Made by a program: the position numbers and the translations under genes. DNA of 64,000 nucleotides from Rhododendron vialii (taxonomy: Eukaryota > Streptophyta > Magnoliopsida > Ericales > Ericaceae): contig NC_080558.1 of the NCBI RefSeq assembly GCF_030253575.1, positions 72,001 to 136,000 of the forward strand. The letters run 5' to 3'. Positions 11,901-24,900 of this stretch are shown here, piece by piece; position 1 is the first letter of the stretch, and each line of letters opens with the position of its first letter. The notes under the pieces were generated by a model. That model was not told the DNA's origin. It ran no database searches and worked only from the letters and a program-made list of their open reading frames with translations.

Positions 11901-14900
11901 TAACGGACATGCCGCAATGGATGTCTCAAGTTTCACTTATTGGTCGTCCTGGGTGTGAGACTCTGCCTTCACGTGCGGGTATCCACACTACTCTGGCTAC
12001 ATCACCAACCGCTGTTCCCATTAATAACATTCAAAACTTGAATAAGTATATACTCGATCTGCAAGAAATATGATGAACAAACCTATGCTAACTTAGCTTC
12101 ATTTAACTTACTGATACTGTGGTGATTCTCTGTAAATGGTGGCAAAATCTAAACCAAGCTCGGCTTCTACTGATGCAGACGTGACTTCTAACATCCATGT
12201 TGCTGGATTGTAGTTGTTCTTGATCTTTGGCAATCCCCTGATACCCTGTTGATGAAGGAACAAAGATGTTATAGTGCACAATCTTTCCACTTTTGCAGAT
12301 ACTTTACATCCTCTTGAGAAAAAGTACTGCCAATAGATATATTGACAAGAGTTGGAAGAACACTGACACACCTTACTTGGGCTTTTCTAGTGAAGTTCAC
12401 TTTCCATGTCTGAAAATTAAGGTGAGATGCACTACTAGAAGTAGGTATTCCACACCACGACTTGGAGAGGATGGCTGGGTTTTGCATTTCTTTTTCCCAA
12501 AATGGATATGGATTCATGCAGGGTTGGATTGACGTGGATATGAATAGTTGCTAGGTTTCTAACCTAATGTGCAGGGGCAGACCCACGTTGGGGCACGTGG
12601 GGTCACGTGCCCCCATGCCTTTTTAAAAAAATTAAATTAAATACTAGTAAAATTTGATATAAATATATAAAAGTTTCCTACACTTGTGCTGAACATTGGT
12701 GTGGTGTAGTGGTTGTATATGCTGTGTAGAAATGCAGGCGCCTGGGTTCAACTCCCAGCACCCCCATCCCTTGGTTTGTTTTTTGTTTGTTTTCTAATTT
12801 TAGTTCTACCTCTTTCCTTTCTTTCCATTTTTGTTCTACCTCTTTCCTTTATTTCTCCACTTTTATCCTAATCTCTTTGTGTTTTCCTCCCAATCCAAAA
12901 TATTGCGAAAATCAAATTTCTAAATTACTATATTCTTTAGTTTTTCTCTTGACTTTGGCATTAATCTTACGGTTGCCACCGTGATAGTTGAAAGATTATT
13001 TTCAGCCATGAAAATTGTCAAAAATCAATTGCAGAATAGAATGAATGATCAATATTCAATGATTGAGTGATAATTTAGTAGTATATATACAGAGAAATAT
13101 TTTTTAATATTGTGAATAATACGTGCCCCCAGTATATGGAATTTCTGCGTCCGCCACTGCTAATGTGTATTTACCCTCAAAAGACCATTGTTTTGATTGG
13201 CAAACATTTTAACACACATCACAAATCTGAGTAACTTCTAGTTCTTGTATTGAGAATGATACAAGAGTTATGGTCAGAAATCTGTGTAAAACCTTCATCC
13301 ATCCATCCAAAGACTTTGTTTTTCCTTTTTTTTCCCATGATAAATATTCTCAAACGATGGACCCTGGAAATCTCTGTCCTGTTACACGGTCTTGGGTAGA
13401 ACTCAACCTCAAAAGCTAATTATTGAAGTGAGGGTGCCCTCACACTTATATACTTAGTATTACTTTGATACCCACGCAATGTGGAACTTCGCTTCACACC
13501 CTCCTTCATGTGTAGCATGCTCACTCGGTAGCACCTGCCGTGTGTAGGTCAGAGACACGCACCCTACCCATCTCCGGTACTAGCTCTGACACCATTTTAT
13601 TACCCATGTGATGTGGGACTTTGCTTCACTTGTCCTTAGGGTGGTCAATACTCCATACTATTGGGTGTTGAAGGTACTAGTAACCAAATTTTTTATTGTT
13701 CTGTGAAGAACCAAATCTCTATTGGACTAGTGTGTATGATTCTTCATCGTTATGTTAGGAAAATTTACTTGGCAGTGGTAGAATGTACATTGCTTTTCTT
13801 CTTCTTTTTCTTGATGAATTTATTGTCATTTGGTTGCTGCGAATAGGTCACTAGATATTACATCTCAGGAAAGAAAAAAAGGGCCAGTAGATAGTGCTTA
13901 CATTTCTTTAACCTCTGAAATGTGATATGGTTTTTTTGCCTTGTGTTGATACTTCTGTTAATGAACTATACGAGTATATCCTTGTCTAAACATTACTTAC
14001 AATTTGTGATGTAAAGGTTATCGGTTCATACCAGTTTGATATCCACGTATGCTGTTCCTGAATTCTAGCATAACTACCATATGTATATATTACACCATGA
14101 CCATTGCCCCAACACCAAAAGAGATAGTGTAGATATAAAATGTACAAGTAATATCTGCATGGAAACAGCAGATCCACGTGCCCAATAGGAAGTATATTGC
14201 TGTTGTTTTGCACATACCTCAAAATATTCTATAAGTTTACTTGAATGATGACCCAAGATTCCAGAATAGATGATTTGTCCTCCCCTTTTCATTAGAATCA
14301 ACTGCAGGCATTCAATATATTGCTTAGATAAAACCTTGTATCTTGTATCATCCAAGTAATGGTACAAGTCATAATATTGGTCAACTAGAGCTCACAAATG
14401 GTAACTTTTACGCCAGTGTAGCTTAGCAGAGGACCAGAGGATACTGAAAGAAACATTTCTATCAAAAGGTTTAAAAAAGTGGTTAGTCCTCTTTTCAGTG
14501 GGATCTACATGTATTGTCCAGACAAAGACTGCATGCTATTGTAGTGTTGCGAAAACTAACAGATATGAGGACACACACCAGTTGGTCACCATGATCTACA
14601 TTTGTTAGTACCAACTGGTGAAATGAAAGAAACTTGACTTAGTTTGATCATGCAAGAAGCCTGGTCTCAATAGTATCAGAATGTTAGTTAATTACCAAAT
14701 CAAACCAAGCATTACGTCCCAACCCATTGGGGTCTGCTAAATGTTGGTTAATGTAGTGAGAAAGTATCTTATAAGTAGTGATCTAACAAATTATTAATCT
14801 GTAGATAGGCGAGCAGTGTCGTTGCTCTCATGTAACCAAACCAGAAAATGATTAGGTTTTTTTGGTGTTGAAATCATGAGGAAGTTGTACCATGAGCTCA

Positions 14901-17900
14901 ACAAGAAATTTGTAATCATATCGCATAGGGGAAAAGCACGCGATGTATACATGTTCAGTATATTGTTGAGTTGGGTTGACTAATCATGGGTGGCATACGT
15001 ATTAGCATGGTTGAATCCTCTTGGTTCTCTGTCATTGACTATAGGCACTTGGATGCATTATGCCCTGTGCTATAATCAGCTCGAATAACAAGAGACAGTG
15101 TTTGGTTTATGGGAGGGAATGTTTGTCAACTGTAATATGTTAATCATAGGTTTCCGGTTTTGGAAGCTACATGGCCTTAAATTTGCTTTGTTGGATCTGT
15201 ATCTTACCTCATCAAATGCCTCAAAAATATCAATGCTTGGTTGATGAATAGTGCAAACCGTTGTCCTTCCTGTAGCAACTATATTCTTCACGGTGCGTAT
15301 GACTATTGCCGCTGCTCTAGCATCTAAACCTGATGTAGGCTCATCCATGAAGATTATGGAGGGATTGGAAACAAGCTCCACTGCAATTGTTAATCTCTTG
15401 CGCTGCTCAGTTGAAAGACCACTTTGCCCAGGAATTCCAACTAAAGAATCTTTGATGCCATCAAGCTCAATTACTTCAATAACTTGTGCTACAAATTTCT
15501 GCATTTTTGACATGTGGGGAAATAGATAGCCTCATTTTGTTGTCTTAACTGTAAACAGAATTTGTTTGTCTATGCTCTATATAGTATTAAAGACTAGGAG
15601 TAATCAGTTTCTCACTTCTTACATGGTTTATGTCTGATGTTCTTCTATGTGAACATCTATTACCAACACAAGGCTAAGTTATTGGATTCATTTGTTGTAA
15701 TTCAACTGTGTCAAACCCTCCAGATTTGCCAGAGAGTTGACTGTAGCTCCAGTGGTCTAAATGTGAAGCTTTACCTGGGAATTATAGGCTATTCTTCCTA
15801 TGGATTTTTTGAATTTGACTACATCAAATTCAGCATAGGAGTTTTTTTGAAGCCACCTGGCAGCCTGATTAGTCATGAAAGCTGTCGGGTTTTAGGTATC
15901 TGACAAAGACTTTAGCCACAATTCTCGGAACTGAAAATAGATTTGTGAAGGATGCCATACAGCTTTGGTTTCTGGATTAATCTGGGCCGGTAATCGCAAC
16001 CAAGCTGAGTATATTACTGATTCTTCAACGGTGATCTGTGGAGAGTGTATGTCGTTCTGCTCACAGTAGCCGGATATTCTAGCAAATAGCTTCTGTACTT
16101 TGGGATACCCTCCAATTCTTATATCACCTTCAATAGTGCCTCCGGTTTTCCTCCCACAAAGAACATCCATTAAGGTTGTTTTACCTGCCCCACTGACACC
16201 CATTAATGCTGTAAGGATCCCAGGCCTAAATACGCCCGTCATATCCTGAAGCAGCTGAAGTTTTTTCTGTTTGAAGCCACGTTCTCTCATTTCCTGTTGG
16301 TATAGTGTATAATCAATGTTTGACCTACAAAATTTCTGCTTACAATATGTAGGGTATGGCTGCACATAATTACCGGAGGGGTGTCGACAAAATATTGCAC
16401 TTCTTGAAATGTCATCGTTACTGGCTCAAAAGGTAGGACTACATGACCTGTAAAACCAGCACATACTCTTGCATCATATAATGGTTTAAAGTTTGTTTTT
16501 CGGCAATTTGAAAAGCTGATGGTTTACTAGGCTTTTAGGTAAAGCGACACGAACACGAAGCAAACAGGTTGACATGCCCATTTTTGAAAATGCAGGTCAT
16601 GACATAGGCGGGACATGTTACTGTAACGTTATATAAGGTTTATTATATGTTGCGTACGTGGACAATTTTTTTGAAAAGGTGATAAGAAAATGGAATAAAA
16701 TTAGAAAATCACTTGTTGCATAACATCAAAATATCATTCATGTAGAACTTATATTCTTTAGAATGCAAAACTATTGCTGAATATTGTACTTGACATGATG
16801 TGTTCATCTTATAAGTGTTTTGCAACTTATTTGAAGTGCATAAGTTGTGTTCCGAAGAATGCAAAACATTGTTACTATGAAAAGGCTCGTCACATAGGAC
16901 CTATTTGGAGGGACAAGGAAGCATGCCCAAGTGTCCGCAAAGTGTCAGTCAAGTGTCGAATATTATGTATAATGTTTTATTTGGGACACTTTTAAGAGTG
17001 TCCGAGGAGTGTGGGTTGTCAACACGTGTGGCGGGCATGGCATGCATACCTCATCCATAGAAGTGTCTGTGCTTCTTAGCTGGTATTCTTTCATTCTTTA
17101 AGTTGAGAAGCAATACTTGTCAAGTTATCTCACCCGATTTTGGTTGTTGGGCAATTGTTTTGGAAGAGGCGGCTTGAGCTAAAGCACATTCCCCCAGTTC
17201 TCTATTTTTATGATCTTCTTTGCCTCGCAGTTGAGATAACTTCTCTTTAGAAATAAGAGTTTGAGACATTCCCGGAGCTGCATATGTAAACTCAACAATA
17301 TTATTAGTCAACCTTATACTTGGTTGCTGTTTAAAATAGACTTACGTTTTAAGTAAGTTAAGGCCAAGATGAATCCGAGGTCAAACAGAATCATGAATCC
17401 AATCAATGCCCCCACTGATATCCAATAGAAGTAACCATCAAAGTTCAGGCCATGACTAGCTAGAACACTCTGCCCTATAGTCATGTTTCCTGTAGCCTGC
17501 AGCAAGAAGGTACTGATAATGTCGATCAAAAAGAAAAAAAGAAAAAAGAAGAAGGTACTGATAACATTATATGATTCTGGCCCCTTGGCAAGGACAAAAA
17601 GTAGTGCCATCCACGGTTTACCTTCTGCCAACGTGGAGCGAGAAATTCATTCAATGAAAGCCCTATTTCCCCATATGTCATTGGCGAAATCCAGAAGCCC
17701 CACCTCAACCAAGGGGGTAAAGAAACTGTGTTGATCAAAAGACATTGGTTAAGTACTTTGGTTGTATTTTATTAACCATGAGTTATAGATGACTTACGCC
17801 TTGGAAGAAGGAAGCCTCCAAATAAAAACATTAGCAACAAGGTTAAAGACCCCAAAGTTGTTGCAGCAACCATAGTTTGGAAAACTGAGGCGACAAATCG

Positions 17901-20900
17901 ACACAAAGATGTCGATGCTAGATGCAGGGAGAAAAGCAGAAGGAACTGGCGGAACAACCTGGAATTCTTAGAGGACTATAAGATATGGGGCACAGAAAAT
18001 AGGGAGAAAATAGTCTATAATCTATATAGCATCTAATATTCAGCGGGGTATTAGCTTTGCTCACCGTTCTACTTCAGGAGAATATCCAATGACATAGTAA
18101 GTAATTGATGTCCAGAGAATAGACTCGAGTAGTGAATATGGGATCTTTAGGATGGAAGCTGGAATACAATAAGCCCATGCTGGATACAAGAAAAATGATT
18201 GGTGTTTGTGGAAGACGGGAAGTCTAGTAACCGTTAAGGAGAGCTCTGCGACTCCATTAGTCATAAGTCTGACAAGTGCATAAAACAAGGAACCCATAAA
18301 ATAATCTGCATGGACCAAGTCCACAGCCATCCGAGTACGTATGAAGACTGTCATTGTCATGAATGCAGTGACGACAAGCTGCAAAATTAGGGTGTCAAAC
18401 TTGTAACTACCTAGTAATTGTAATTAAATGGAAGGTAGAACATGACACAAGCGGTCACGGGATTAAAAATTACCTGTGTTGTTTTGAATACGTATACAAA
18501 GGAATTTCTCTTCATGAGAAGCAGCTCTCTAGCCATGCAGGCTTTGAATAATTCACATTTGTTCAATGGGTATATGCTAAATGATAGGGAATTTTTTGGG
18601 CTGTTGGATCTATCATATGGGTTGGAGAGCTCCTCTTCAAGCCTTTGTCCAAGAGAACTTGTTTTGAACATCTCGCAGAATTGGTCCACCGAAATGTAAC
18701 TATAGTGTAGGTCAGTTCTGCACCAAAACTGTGCTTGATCCTTTTCTGAAATTACCTGAAAATGGTCATGTTTATTATGCCCGTGTGTGGCTTAAGGGAA
18801 TTGCTAAAGATAGGAAACTGTATAGTGTTCACTGTTCAGCACACCTCCTGGAGGAAGTCAGCTGCACCCTTTCTTTCTGGGCACTTGAAACCGCAGCCCT
18901 CAAAATATTGCAGTGTGTGGCTGCGAGGACCATGGTACAGAATCTTCCCTTCTGCCATCAATATTATATCGTCAAATAGTTCGAACGTTTCAGGGGTTGG
19001 TTGAAGAAGTGCAACCAATGCTGTTGCATCTGTGATGTGCACCAATTGCTGAAGATAGGTCACTATCTGAAAGGTTGTGGAACTGTCTAATCCAGTTGAT
19101 ATTTCATCCATCAGTAAAACCTTTGTGGGACCCACAATCATCTCTCCTGCCAGATGAACCAGACAAGAAGCATTCAGTTAAGTAGAAAATGCCTGCACCA
19201 CACCTGTGTTCTTTCTCGTCTGCTGGACATCAAATTCCACTCATAAATGCCCTCACATAGGCAAGATGAATTTCTAGACTGAAGAATATGGAGTTTTACA
19301 TATACATACAAGTGAAATACTGAAATATGGTTTTTAAGATGCATGCTACCTGTTGTCAGTCTTTTCTTTTGGCCACCTGAAATTCCTCTTTTCATTGCAT
19401 CTCCGACCACTACGTCAGCACAACTATCGAGTCCAAGGATCTGATGGGGCATAATGCATCAGTTTATTACAGCAATAGGTATAAAGATTCTAGAGGAAAT
19501 ACTGTTTTTAACCCAGATTGATCCTACTCTGATCTAAAGAATATACCTGCAGAATATAATCAGTCTGAAGAGTTCTTTGTTGGCCCGCAATTGCAGTTGC
19601 CTGTTAAATTTAATCATGTTCAGGCCTTTCAGTAGAGTTTTTCAACGATGGTGATTATGCATGCTTATGGTTACCTTCATGTAGGTGTCAATGTCACTGT
19701 CAGGGACAATTCCTGCTTCTTTCTCTCTTTTAATAACTTCCATCATAATTTCTTCATTTCAGAGACAAAAGTCAAAATCAAGTCATATCATTAGGCAAGG
19801 TTAAAGGAGTATGCAAAATATCCCAGGAATGAAGAATTACAAGGGAATCGGCTTACACCAATATGGGTAATATTGAAGGAGTGAGGAATCCTACCTGCTT
19901 TACTTCCCACACCCTGACAGCGCGCAGAAAAATCAATTGTTTCCCTCACAGTCATCTCAGGTATGTGCAGGTCATATTGGCTTATATAAGCTGATGTTTT
20001 TTGAGGAGCAAACTCATCTAGCCTGTAACCATTGTAAGAGATTTCCCCCTTAACCTGAAGAAACAAGAAGGAAAGAGATATAAGATGTTGTCTTTTAAAC
20101 ATGACGTAGCTACTGGGGTAAACTAACCTTGTGAGACTGGTTCAGTTGTCCTGCGAGGGCCAATAGCAAGGTGGTCTTCCCACAGCTTGGGGGACCAAGA
20201 AGAAGAGTGAGCCTGCGTACAACAAATCTTCCTTGAACATGAAAGCTTAAATTTTCTCATCCATAGAAATATTAAACTATTGATTGAATCTTCTGTTAAC
20301 TACAACATTCACCATTTCAGAATTCAAAGAACTCGGCTGAATTGGAAACACTAAAACCGACCTGAATTTTCTGTCTAAAACCTGTGCAAGTGAACATAGG
20401 TTTATTATATACCTATGATCCTTTTTTTTCTAAATGGGTTGCATTCCCTTGATGCTTCCAAAAAAGTACTATACACCTAATATTCTATTCTCTTCTCTAT
20501 TTTTCACACACGCGTGCAGGGAGGGAGGGTGCTGCTCTCATTGTGCACTACAATCATAAAGTTGGCATAACTAGGCTAAACTTGCTGTAAAAAGTAAAGA
20601 ATTTACTAGGCTTTCAGTCTAATGACTGCTGCCAAAATTCTGTTATTGGTGGGTTGTTAGTTTGTCACTGGTTTAATGATGCTCTTTGCTACTGAGCCAC
20701 AATTCAAGCTGGGATTCATTCCTCTGCCTGATGTTGTAAGTGTTTTGCAACCACATATGTTGGCAATGACCAATTGCATCAATAATCTTCACATATGAAC
20801 AGCAATTAAAGCTCCAGCTTTGGTATATTTTGTTGTAACTGTGGTGGAAAATCAGAAATGGTCTCTTCATACTTGTATAATGCTATATATCTGTGCTTGC

Positions 20901-22260
20901 CTTTCTGATTCTGTGTACTGTTCAATGTAGTGAATGTACGTGCTACCCATATGCACAAGTAGGTATTATTATATTATACTTACCTTGATGGTTTGATGAT
21001 GCCACTGACACCCTTCAGAACGCTTATCTTGGCCTTTTGAGACTTGCAATGGATGGCCTTTGTGTAAACCTGTTTAAAGGGTTACCTTCATTAAGCTTAT
21101 TGGGGACGATCAGGTGTGCTGTTTGAGGTCTTAACCTTTCTGTATTATCTTAGTTTATCACGAGTCACGACTTGCAGGTTTAAGCAAAAAAAAAAGCCAC
21201 GATGCTGCTAGTATTAGTTTGGAGGAAAACAAGGCTTCTTACAGATAACACACTTGCAATAGAGTTCCATAGTGTTGGGAGGGGCTTCCCCTGCACAACT
21301 TCACACTCTGCTTCCACAAATACATTTCTGTATCTCACCTCGACAGTAGGTAGTTTTACATCAACTCTGTAAAAACAATTGTTCAGTCAGTCTATTCGTT
21401 ACAGGCGGTCGTGGTGCCCTACTTATATTGAATTCATAAAAGAATTATAGGTAATTGGTAAATAGTTACATAACCGAAAAAGAACAGCCTGATACTTCTT
21501 TTAGGCTTCAAGTCAGCTCAGATTTGGGCAGTCCCATGATATGCATGCAACACTATTCAACTAAGGTCATGGAAAAATGTTGGTTGAAGCTCATCATTAA
21601 GATCCATCAACAGATTTGATGCATGGACTGCGATCAAGCTAACAGCTCGGAATATCATTTGTTGCTGATAGACTAGCTCATTAGCATTGTGTAGGTGCTG
21701 TAGTGATGATCATGTTCCTTTTTGTGGAGATGATGCAACAACATGAATGCAATGAAGTTTTAGCCGTGCAGAAATTGATGACTATAAATCATACAGTGAT
21801 TATTTATCAAGATTCAACGGCAGGATTACCTTTCTATTCTCTCTCTTAGTTTCTGCAGCAATAAGAGATTATCCTTCTCTATGTGCTTTATGATCTTCTC
21901 AATGAACACGTGACGTTCCAACGCTCCAAGCTTGGTGACATCAATCACTCTCTTCCCTTCAGATCCTGTTCTACTTCCATTGCTGTGCTCACTGTCAAAC
22001 AAAGATGTTCGCAACTGTTTGAAGGCGGGTAGTCTCTCGATGGCAGCCCACTGCAACTCAAGTTCTTCATCCTCCTTTGTTATTGAATCAGAATGACTGC
22101 TTTGAAAACTAGAAGCATGATACTGATGTGGTGACTGAATGTTTTTTCCTATACTTACTAGTTCCATCTGAAATACTGTTTTTTCTTGCAGCCTCCCTAA
22201 AGGAGATTTTATCTGAAGAACTCTTGGTACGTCTTTGTGTGCCAACTGAAAAGTACTCAC
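8910..22260 (-). CDS. Full-size PDR-type ABCG transporter (ABCG37/PDR9 clade, PDR3-like), 24 exons
   Basis: Plasma-membrane ATP-driven exporter with (NBD-TMD)x2 layout. Exons: 22260-21830, 21366-21243, 21069-20984, 20212-20128, 20054-19895, 19751-19675, 19600-19547, 19440-19350, 19146-18845, 18755-18474, 18378-18065, 17958-17798, 17725-17622, 17496-17346, 17277-17134, 16447-16374, 16293-15961, 15498-15208, 14301-14218, 12245-12112, 11369-11142, 10590-10419, 10314-10060, 9176-8910. All junctions are GT-AG and in phase, giving 1,467 aa, or 1,436 aa from the ATG at 22167. NBD1 has Walker [10 protein letters not shown] (exon 4), signature ISGGQKKR (exon 8) and Walker B VLLMDE (exon 9). NBD2 has GVSGAGKTT (exon 17), LSTEQRKR and IIFMDE (exon 18). 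The C terminus ends in KLNFQRR, typical of PDRs. Clade members export auxin precursors and phenolics; the substrate here is not predictable. The start is uncertain: TATTTCAG directly precedes ATG 22167, so a 5'UTR intron is possible. Confidence 0.93.
9698..9929 (+). mobile_element. Au-like tRNA-derived SINE in PDR intron 23
   Basis: A pol III A-box-like GGTCGAGTGGG (about 9754) and a B-box-like GGTTTGAATCTC (about 9809) are followed by a tail containing GTCGAGGTGC and GCAAGC-AGCCCGGACACC, as in plant Au SINEs. It ends in TATCAAAAAA. Possible TSDs are AATTAAGTTCGATGTCT (9681-9697) and AATTAAGTTTGATGTCT (9930-9946), 16 of 17 identical. That would leave about 40 extra bases at the 5' end, so a start near 9740 with a shorter TSD (ATGTCTTT) is the alternative. 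It lies antisense to the transporter gene. Confidence 0.75.
11540..12030. repeat. Possible LTR fragment in PDR intron 20
   Basis: GC-richer text with GGTGCCTAACACCTTCCC and CCAAGTGGCAACTCTAA, wording I associate with ends of plant gypsy LTRs. No boundaries or target duplication were found, so this is a weak call. Confidence 0.3.
12572..13159 (+). mobile_element. hAT element (copy 3) with transposase remnant, in PDR intron 19
   Basis: It starts CAGGGGCAGACCC and ends GCGTCCGCCACTG, flanked by the perfect 8-bp TSD CTAATGTG (12564-12571 and 13160-13167). A plus-strand fragment at about 12957-13070 reads [19 protein letters not shown] and then QNRMNDQ. This resembles the C-terminal hAT dimerisation segment of plant TTF/ZMYM-type transposases, so the family descends from an autonomous hAT. 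A tRNA-like segment lies at about 12691-12768. Subterminal CACGTGCCCCC words resemble copies 2 and 4. Confidence 0.93.
12691..12768 (+). repeat. tRNA-like segment within hAT copy 3
   Basis: An A-box-like GTGTAGTGGTTG is followed about 45 bases later by CTGGGTTCAACTCCCAG. This forms a perfect 5-bp T-arm stem with a 7-base TTCAACT loop. The acceptor stem does not pair well and there is no clear anticodon, so this is a tRNA-derived relic rather than a working tRNA gene. Confidence 0.6.
13385..13640 (-). mobile_element. TRIM-like small LTR retrotransposon fragment in PDR intron 19
   Basis: On the minus strand, a piece with GTCCCACATCACATGGG is followed by TGGTGTCAGAGCTAGTACC, which resembles an initiator-Met primer binding site. 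About 90 bases later comes a second related piece (AGTTCCACATTGCGTGGG, then AGTATATAAGTGTGAGGG). This LTR-PBS-LTR order with almost no interior suggests a TRIM. The outer ends were not found. Confidence 0.45.
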
Positions 22261-24900
22261 TTTTGTTGTTGATAGCCAGTGGCGGCATTACAGATACTGC
22301 TTGACCACCTTTTGCTTCGAAATCTGAGGTCAATTGGTAAAATGTATAAATAGTATAGATTGTATTTAACGTTTCCGGGTCTTGTTACTAGGAGTCGGTC
22401 CCATTCTTTAACATTGTTTTCCTCTTTTAGCTACAAGGCCTTGAGGCCCTTGACAGCTGATGGAACTGTGTGGCCCTTTTTCTTCATCTCTTTCTTCCTT
22501 TCTTTTGTCTTTCCTTTTTTATTTTTTCGACCGTAGATATCCCACGGTGGTGACAAATGAGATATGTGACTTTCATTTTTAGTGGTAAACTTTGTTACAT
22601 GAACTTGGGTATGAGTATCTGTACGGTTGCATCTGCAAGTGTTAGACTTTCTTAAAAACTTAAAGTTGATGATAACAGGATATGTCCCATACTTAGTTAC
22701 GTGTTCGTGGACACGTCTTGAGTACTTGTATAGTTGTACTAAATATCCACTTCAACCATGTGAAAGGTGAAAAATGTTTCTTTTTTAGCTAATGTGAGTT
22801 TCTTTTTTGTGAGATACAACAAAAGTTAGAGGAGCCAAGTGTCGAAATCAGGCACAGACATTATACACAACAAACCTTATCCAAGTGTAGAGTGTTCGAA
22901 ATTGCACTTACATAATACGTACACCGGAAGAGTCCATGTAACATGAGTAAATGGTAGAGTATGCCTTCAGTGGAAATTAAGTGACATGCTGTTTGCAAGT
23001 TGTCTTTTAACCTTTTACCTTGCCTTCTTAAAGAATCTTTAAAATAGCGCTTGTGTGCCCAGTGGCCTCTTAGACACAAAATTTGGAATATCTACGGTCG
23101 GAAGGACAACACAACATGGTAGATTGCTATTTGTGATTTTCTTTTGTTGAAGTAGAATGATAGCAAAGGACCATAGCTAAGTCATTTGTTTCAAGTCTTG
23201 TGTCGTGGAAGCCTGCCCACCATGCACCATGTTGAGTATGTTGTGTCTGTAAATATATTTTTTCTTTTAAAGGCGAAAAAAATTTATTAATTGATCTCTA
23301 AAAGTAACAATTGTATTTTACCTCAAATTTGTCGTTTGGTTGGATGTAAGGGGCACTTGGAGATACCATTTTTTTCCCTTTTTTGAGTTATTTGTTTTTT
23401 GCATTTGTGATCTTTCACTTGGAGATACTGTTATTTTTATGTTTACAGAGATACTAGATGGTGATAAGCCAAGTCTTTTCTCCCAATTCTTTCGAGGGAA
23501 GTCTGCCCCACCCACCCACCGAGGTTGATGGAGTTTGTGAATCACATGGTGGGTCTCATTATCATGCCTTTCAAATTATCAGTTTGAAATTACAGAGCCA
23601 ACCCTTTCAGTGGCTATGGTGCCATTTGAGAGCGCTTGTGCCTCAATCTGATGGGGCAAGGATATGGAAATTTTAGACCCAATCAGCATCACTTGCAATC
23701 ATGATTCAAGGGAACACCATTCTATTCTTTTAATGCAATAATTGAGTGCATTATAAAAATAAAAGAGTGTACGAGTCTTTCTGGTGGACAACTGGAAAAT
23801 CACTACAAACGACATAGTCTGATTTTTCAGCAATAGACATCCTCTACCCCAAGATAAAAACAAAGAACATCATATCTAGGAGGATGAAGTAGTCTTTCTC
23901 TCAAGGATCATGGATGAAACATTGGCCATCCTCTTGCTCTTTATATCTAGTAATGAATTTCACGTTCTATATAACTTCTATAGTACTTGTTCGAACGTAC
24001 TAACCATCTAGTGAGCCAAACGAACGAACAGTTGGACCAAACTCATGTGTAGATGGACTCTACTTTTCTCTGTTCCCCTGTTCTCATATGCATCTAAGCC
24101 GTTAGATCATGTGAAATTTTTGAGACACGAGAATTTAAAGACACGATCCAATGACTAGAGATACAAGGGGAAGAGGGAACAGGAGAAAATTACTGTTAGG
24201 GTAAATGTGCTAGTGTACCCACAACATCATAGTAGCATAATTAGCATTCTTATCCAGAGTTTGTAGCCTTGGCTTTGAGTCCTTAATTTTTACTGCTAGC
24301 AGTATCGAAAGAGACGACTCTGCCAGTGGAGAAGGTGTCTACCCAGGTTTATGTCCACCCTCGCTTTTATAACCTCTGTTCCAATTTTTCATAGATTTGT
24401 TACATATTTTATTCGTTTTACTTGCTTCGGTCTGTTACATGTTACAACCTATGCACCTATTAAGCGTTATGGCCATATGACACAAACAGATCTTGTCGGA
24501 GGGGTGAGTGATCAGTAGCATGGGCTCCATCAACTCATTTGTTTCTCACCATGATGGGTGAGAAAGGACGCGTGGTTGTTTTGTCAAAAAAAAAAGGTGC
24601 ATGTATATATATCGGTACATATGTACGCATATAAAAATGTTAGCATGATCTATTCTTTTTTGGAAATAGAACCTGATAAATGTGTGTTGCGATGTTGTCG
24701 ATTTGATTCCGTTCATAGTTGTGCACGATCAGTTTGAAACACTTAGAACTCTGTTGATCTTGAAATGGCCCTAAGCTTGGATGAGTAAAATGATGTATCA
24801 TGACTTTGGAGGAGAGGAGAGTGTAGGTGCGGTCAAAATTATCAACCTCTGACCCTTGTTGACCGTTTGACTCGCCAATCAGCAATGGGCACGTGGCCAT
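22261..24900. other. Upstream flank of the PDR gene, no gene recognised
   Basis: It presumably holds the transporter promoter and 5'UTR. A CAGTGGCGGC word at about 22276 resembles a hAT end, but no partner end or TSD was found. No RNA gene or delimited element was recognised up to the GC-rich tract at 24.9 kb. Confidence 0.4.

Noticed and set aside
12691-12768. Functional tRNA gene
   Set aside because: Only the T-arm and an A-box-like word are good. The acceptor stem and anticodon arm do not form, and the segment lies inside a transposon.
18731-19004. Plus-strand ORFs opposite PDR exons 9 and 10
   Set aside because: Antisense shadows of the transporter coding exons.
22276-22290. CAGTGGCGGC word next to the PDR 5' end, like a hAT terminus
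   Set aside because: No matching inverted end or 8-bp duplication was found nearby, and the word could arise by chance in the leader.
22109-22333. Alternative 74-aa N-terminal frame for the PDR gene
   Set aside because: It is out of frame with the conserved [13 protein letters not shown] region. The frame of 21830-22260 continues correctly into exon 2.
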